Source: JALXDT01 sp964634755 (GTDB taxonomy: Bacteria > Acidobacteriota > Aminicenantia > JAMOAD01). Taken from it: a stretch of DNA of 7,044 nucleotides. This document shows, in pieces, positions 6,217-7,044 of this stretch. The stretch's first letter is position 1; every line of letters begins with the position of its first letter. The position numbers were made by a program, and so were the translations under genes. The stretch lies in NCBI GenBank assembly GCA_964634755.1, contig CAZWJH010000110.1, positions 1-7,044 on the forward strand, written 5' to 3'. The notes below the pieces were generated by a model, which made no database searches, was not told the DNA's origin, and saw only the letters and a program-made list of their open reading frames with translations.

Positions 6217-7044
6217 GAAAATACTTCCCGATTTTAATAGCATTTTTGGTGGTTTTTTCAAACTGTGTTAAGAAAGAGGTAAAAACAGAACCTGTTACAA
6301 TTAAGAAAGAAAAAAAGATAAAATCCGTAAAAAAAGAAAAGAAGAGCCCCTCTCCATTGAAAGTTGAGGATGTTCCTGTAAAAGTGGTCCTTCCTTCTGA
6401 TGTAAAAAAGGAGAAAAATAATGAGAAGGTAGAGAGAGTCAGAATAGCTCTTACAAAGGCTGAAATAAAGGATGTGCTTCTGGCTCTTACAAAAGAGACA
6501 AAGTACAGTCTTTACATTGAGCCGAATGTTTCAGGAACCATAGAACTTGCTAATTTTAAGGAGATTTCCCTTAAACAAGCCCTTGATTATATACTTCCCT
6601 CATTAGGACTTGGATACAAAATAGAGAAGGGGAATGTACTTCATGTGTTTAAGAAAAGAAAAATTACGCGAGTTTTCACATTTAATTTCATAGCTGCTCA
6701 GAGAAAAGGGAAGAGAAATGTCTCTTTTTCCACAAGATCCCAGATGGGTTCTATAGGAGGCGGAATGGGTGGTATAAGCGGAGGAGTGACAGGGGGTAGT
6801 GGGACAATAGGAGGGGGAGCTGGAACTGGTGGTATGGGAGGACAAAATGCAAGTTCCTCTTCAGTTGAAACGAGCGTGAAAACTACTATATGGGAGGAGC
6901 TTGAAGGAGGGCTTTCTTCAATTTTTGGAGCGGAAGATAAAGGAGCCATAACAAGCAGGGGAACAGAGGAAGAAAGTGGTGTTAAAGGATTGAATCTTTC
7001 CACTGAGGATGGAAGAAGATTGATAGTTAGTCCTCAGACGGGGA
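6213..7044 (+). CDS. mshL: MshL/PilQ-type secretin, N-terminal part (runs off window)
   Basis: This 5' portion encodes 277 residues of an outer-membrane secretin. ATG 6213 overlaps the preceding stop (ATGA), and GGAG at 6202-6205 is well spaced. A signal peptide ends in VVFSNC, suggesting lipidation at Cys18, though Asn at -1 is unusual for a lipobox. A very lysine-rich linker (19-75) is followed by an STN/secretin N0-type domain (about 76-146, with AEIKDVLLALTKETKYSLYI). Residues 179-210 are a glycine-rich run, over half Gly. Then come WEELEGGLSSIFG (227-239) and GRRLIVSPQTG (267-277), the segment that leads into the N1 and beta-barrel domains in MshL proteins. The channel domain itself lies beyond the edge. 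PilQ or GspD are alternatives, but the lipoprotein signal, the WEELE...FG block and the VSPQTG motif favour MshL. Confidence 0.85.
   Translation, partial: MRKYFPILIAFLVVFSNCVKKEVKTEPVTIKKEKKIKSVKKEKKSPSPLKVEDVPVKVVLPSDVKKEKNNEKVERVRIALTKAEIKDVLLALTKETKYSLYIEPNVSGTIELANFKEISLKQALDYILPSLGLGYKIEKGNVLHVFKKRKITRVFTFNFIAAQRKGKRNVSFSTRSQMGSIGGGMGGISGGVTGGSGTIGGGAGTGGMGGQNASSSSVETSVKTTIWEELEGGLSSIFGAEDKGAITSRGTEEESGVKGLNLSTEDGRRLIVSPQTG

Noticed and set aside
6764..6840. Possible G-quadruplex in the G-rich secretin segment
   Set aside because: The runs of three or more G are separated by loops up to about 22 bases, so a stable three-layer quadruplex is weakly supported. The glycine coding explains the composition.
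6603..7003. Two minus-strand open frames with Pro/Ser-rich products opposite the secretin
   Set aside because: They are antisense shadows of the glycine-rich secretin segment: GGN codons read backwards give proline codons. They lack start signals and recognisable domains.

Overview
The window is AT-rich and gene-dense. Its codon use favours AGA/AGG arginine, ATA isoleucine and A-rich lysine/glutamate codons, a pattern common in low-GC thermophilic or deep-branching bacteria. The lipoprotein secretin at the right edge requires an outer membrane, so the host is a diderm (Gram-negative-type) bacterium. I cannot name the lineage from the sequence alone.

Layout. Positions 1-447 hold no intact gene. 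On the minus strand there is a short remnant resembling the helix-turn-helix N-terminus of an insertion-sequence transposase (92-241), with a possible IS end near 296-309. To its right lie a small AT palindrome, a pair of 8-bp direct repeats and a near-consensus sigma70-type promoter (414-442) placed so close to the first operon gene that its mRNA may be leaderless. From 448 to the right edge, six plus-strand genes follow head to tail, each overlapping the next by 1 to 11 bases: a PilB/GspE-family ATPase, a PilC/GspF-family membrane platform protein, a fused PilM-PilN (GspL-like) protein, a PilO/GspM-like protein, a PilP/GspC-like protein, and the first 277 residues of an MshL/PilQ-type secretin that runs off the window.

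Together these form the core of a type IV pilus or type II-like secretion machine, closest in flavour to the MSHA pilus type. The hexameric ATPase powers the polytopic platform protein. The MN-fusion and PilO-like proteins form the inner-membrane alignment collar. The PilP-like protein bridges the periplasm to the secretin, which forms the outer-membrane gate. No pilin, prepilin peptidase or retraction ATPase is present in the window. The system is recognisable rather than new. The unusual points are the M-N fusion with eroded nucleotide-binding motifs, a tandem c-di-GMP-type motif in the ATPase that lacks both leading arginines, a transmembrane rather than lipoprotein PilP, a glycine-rich insert in the secretin N-region, and the probable leaderless start of the operon.
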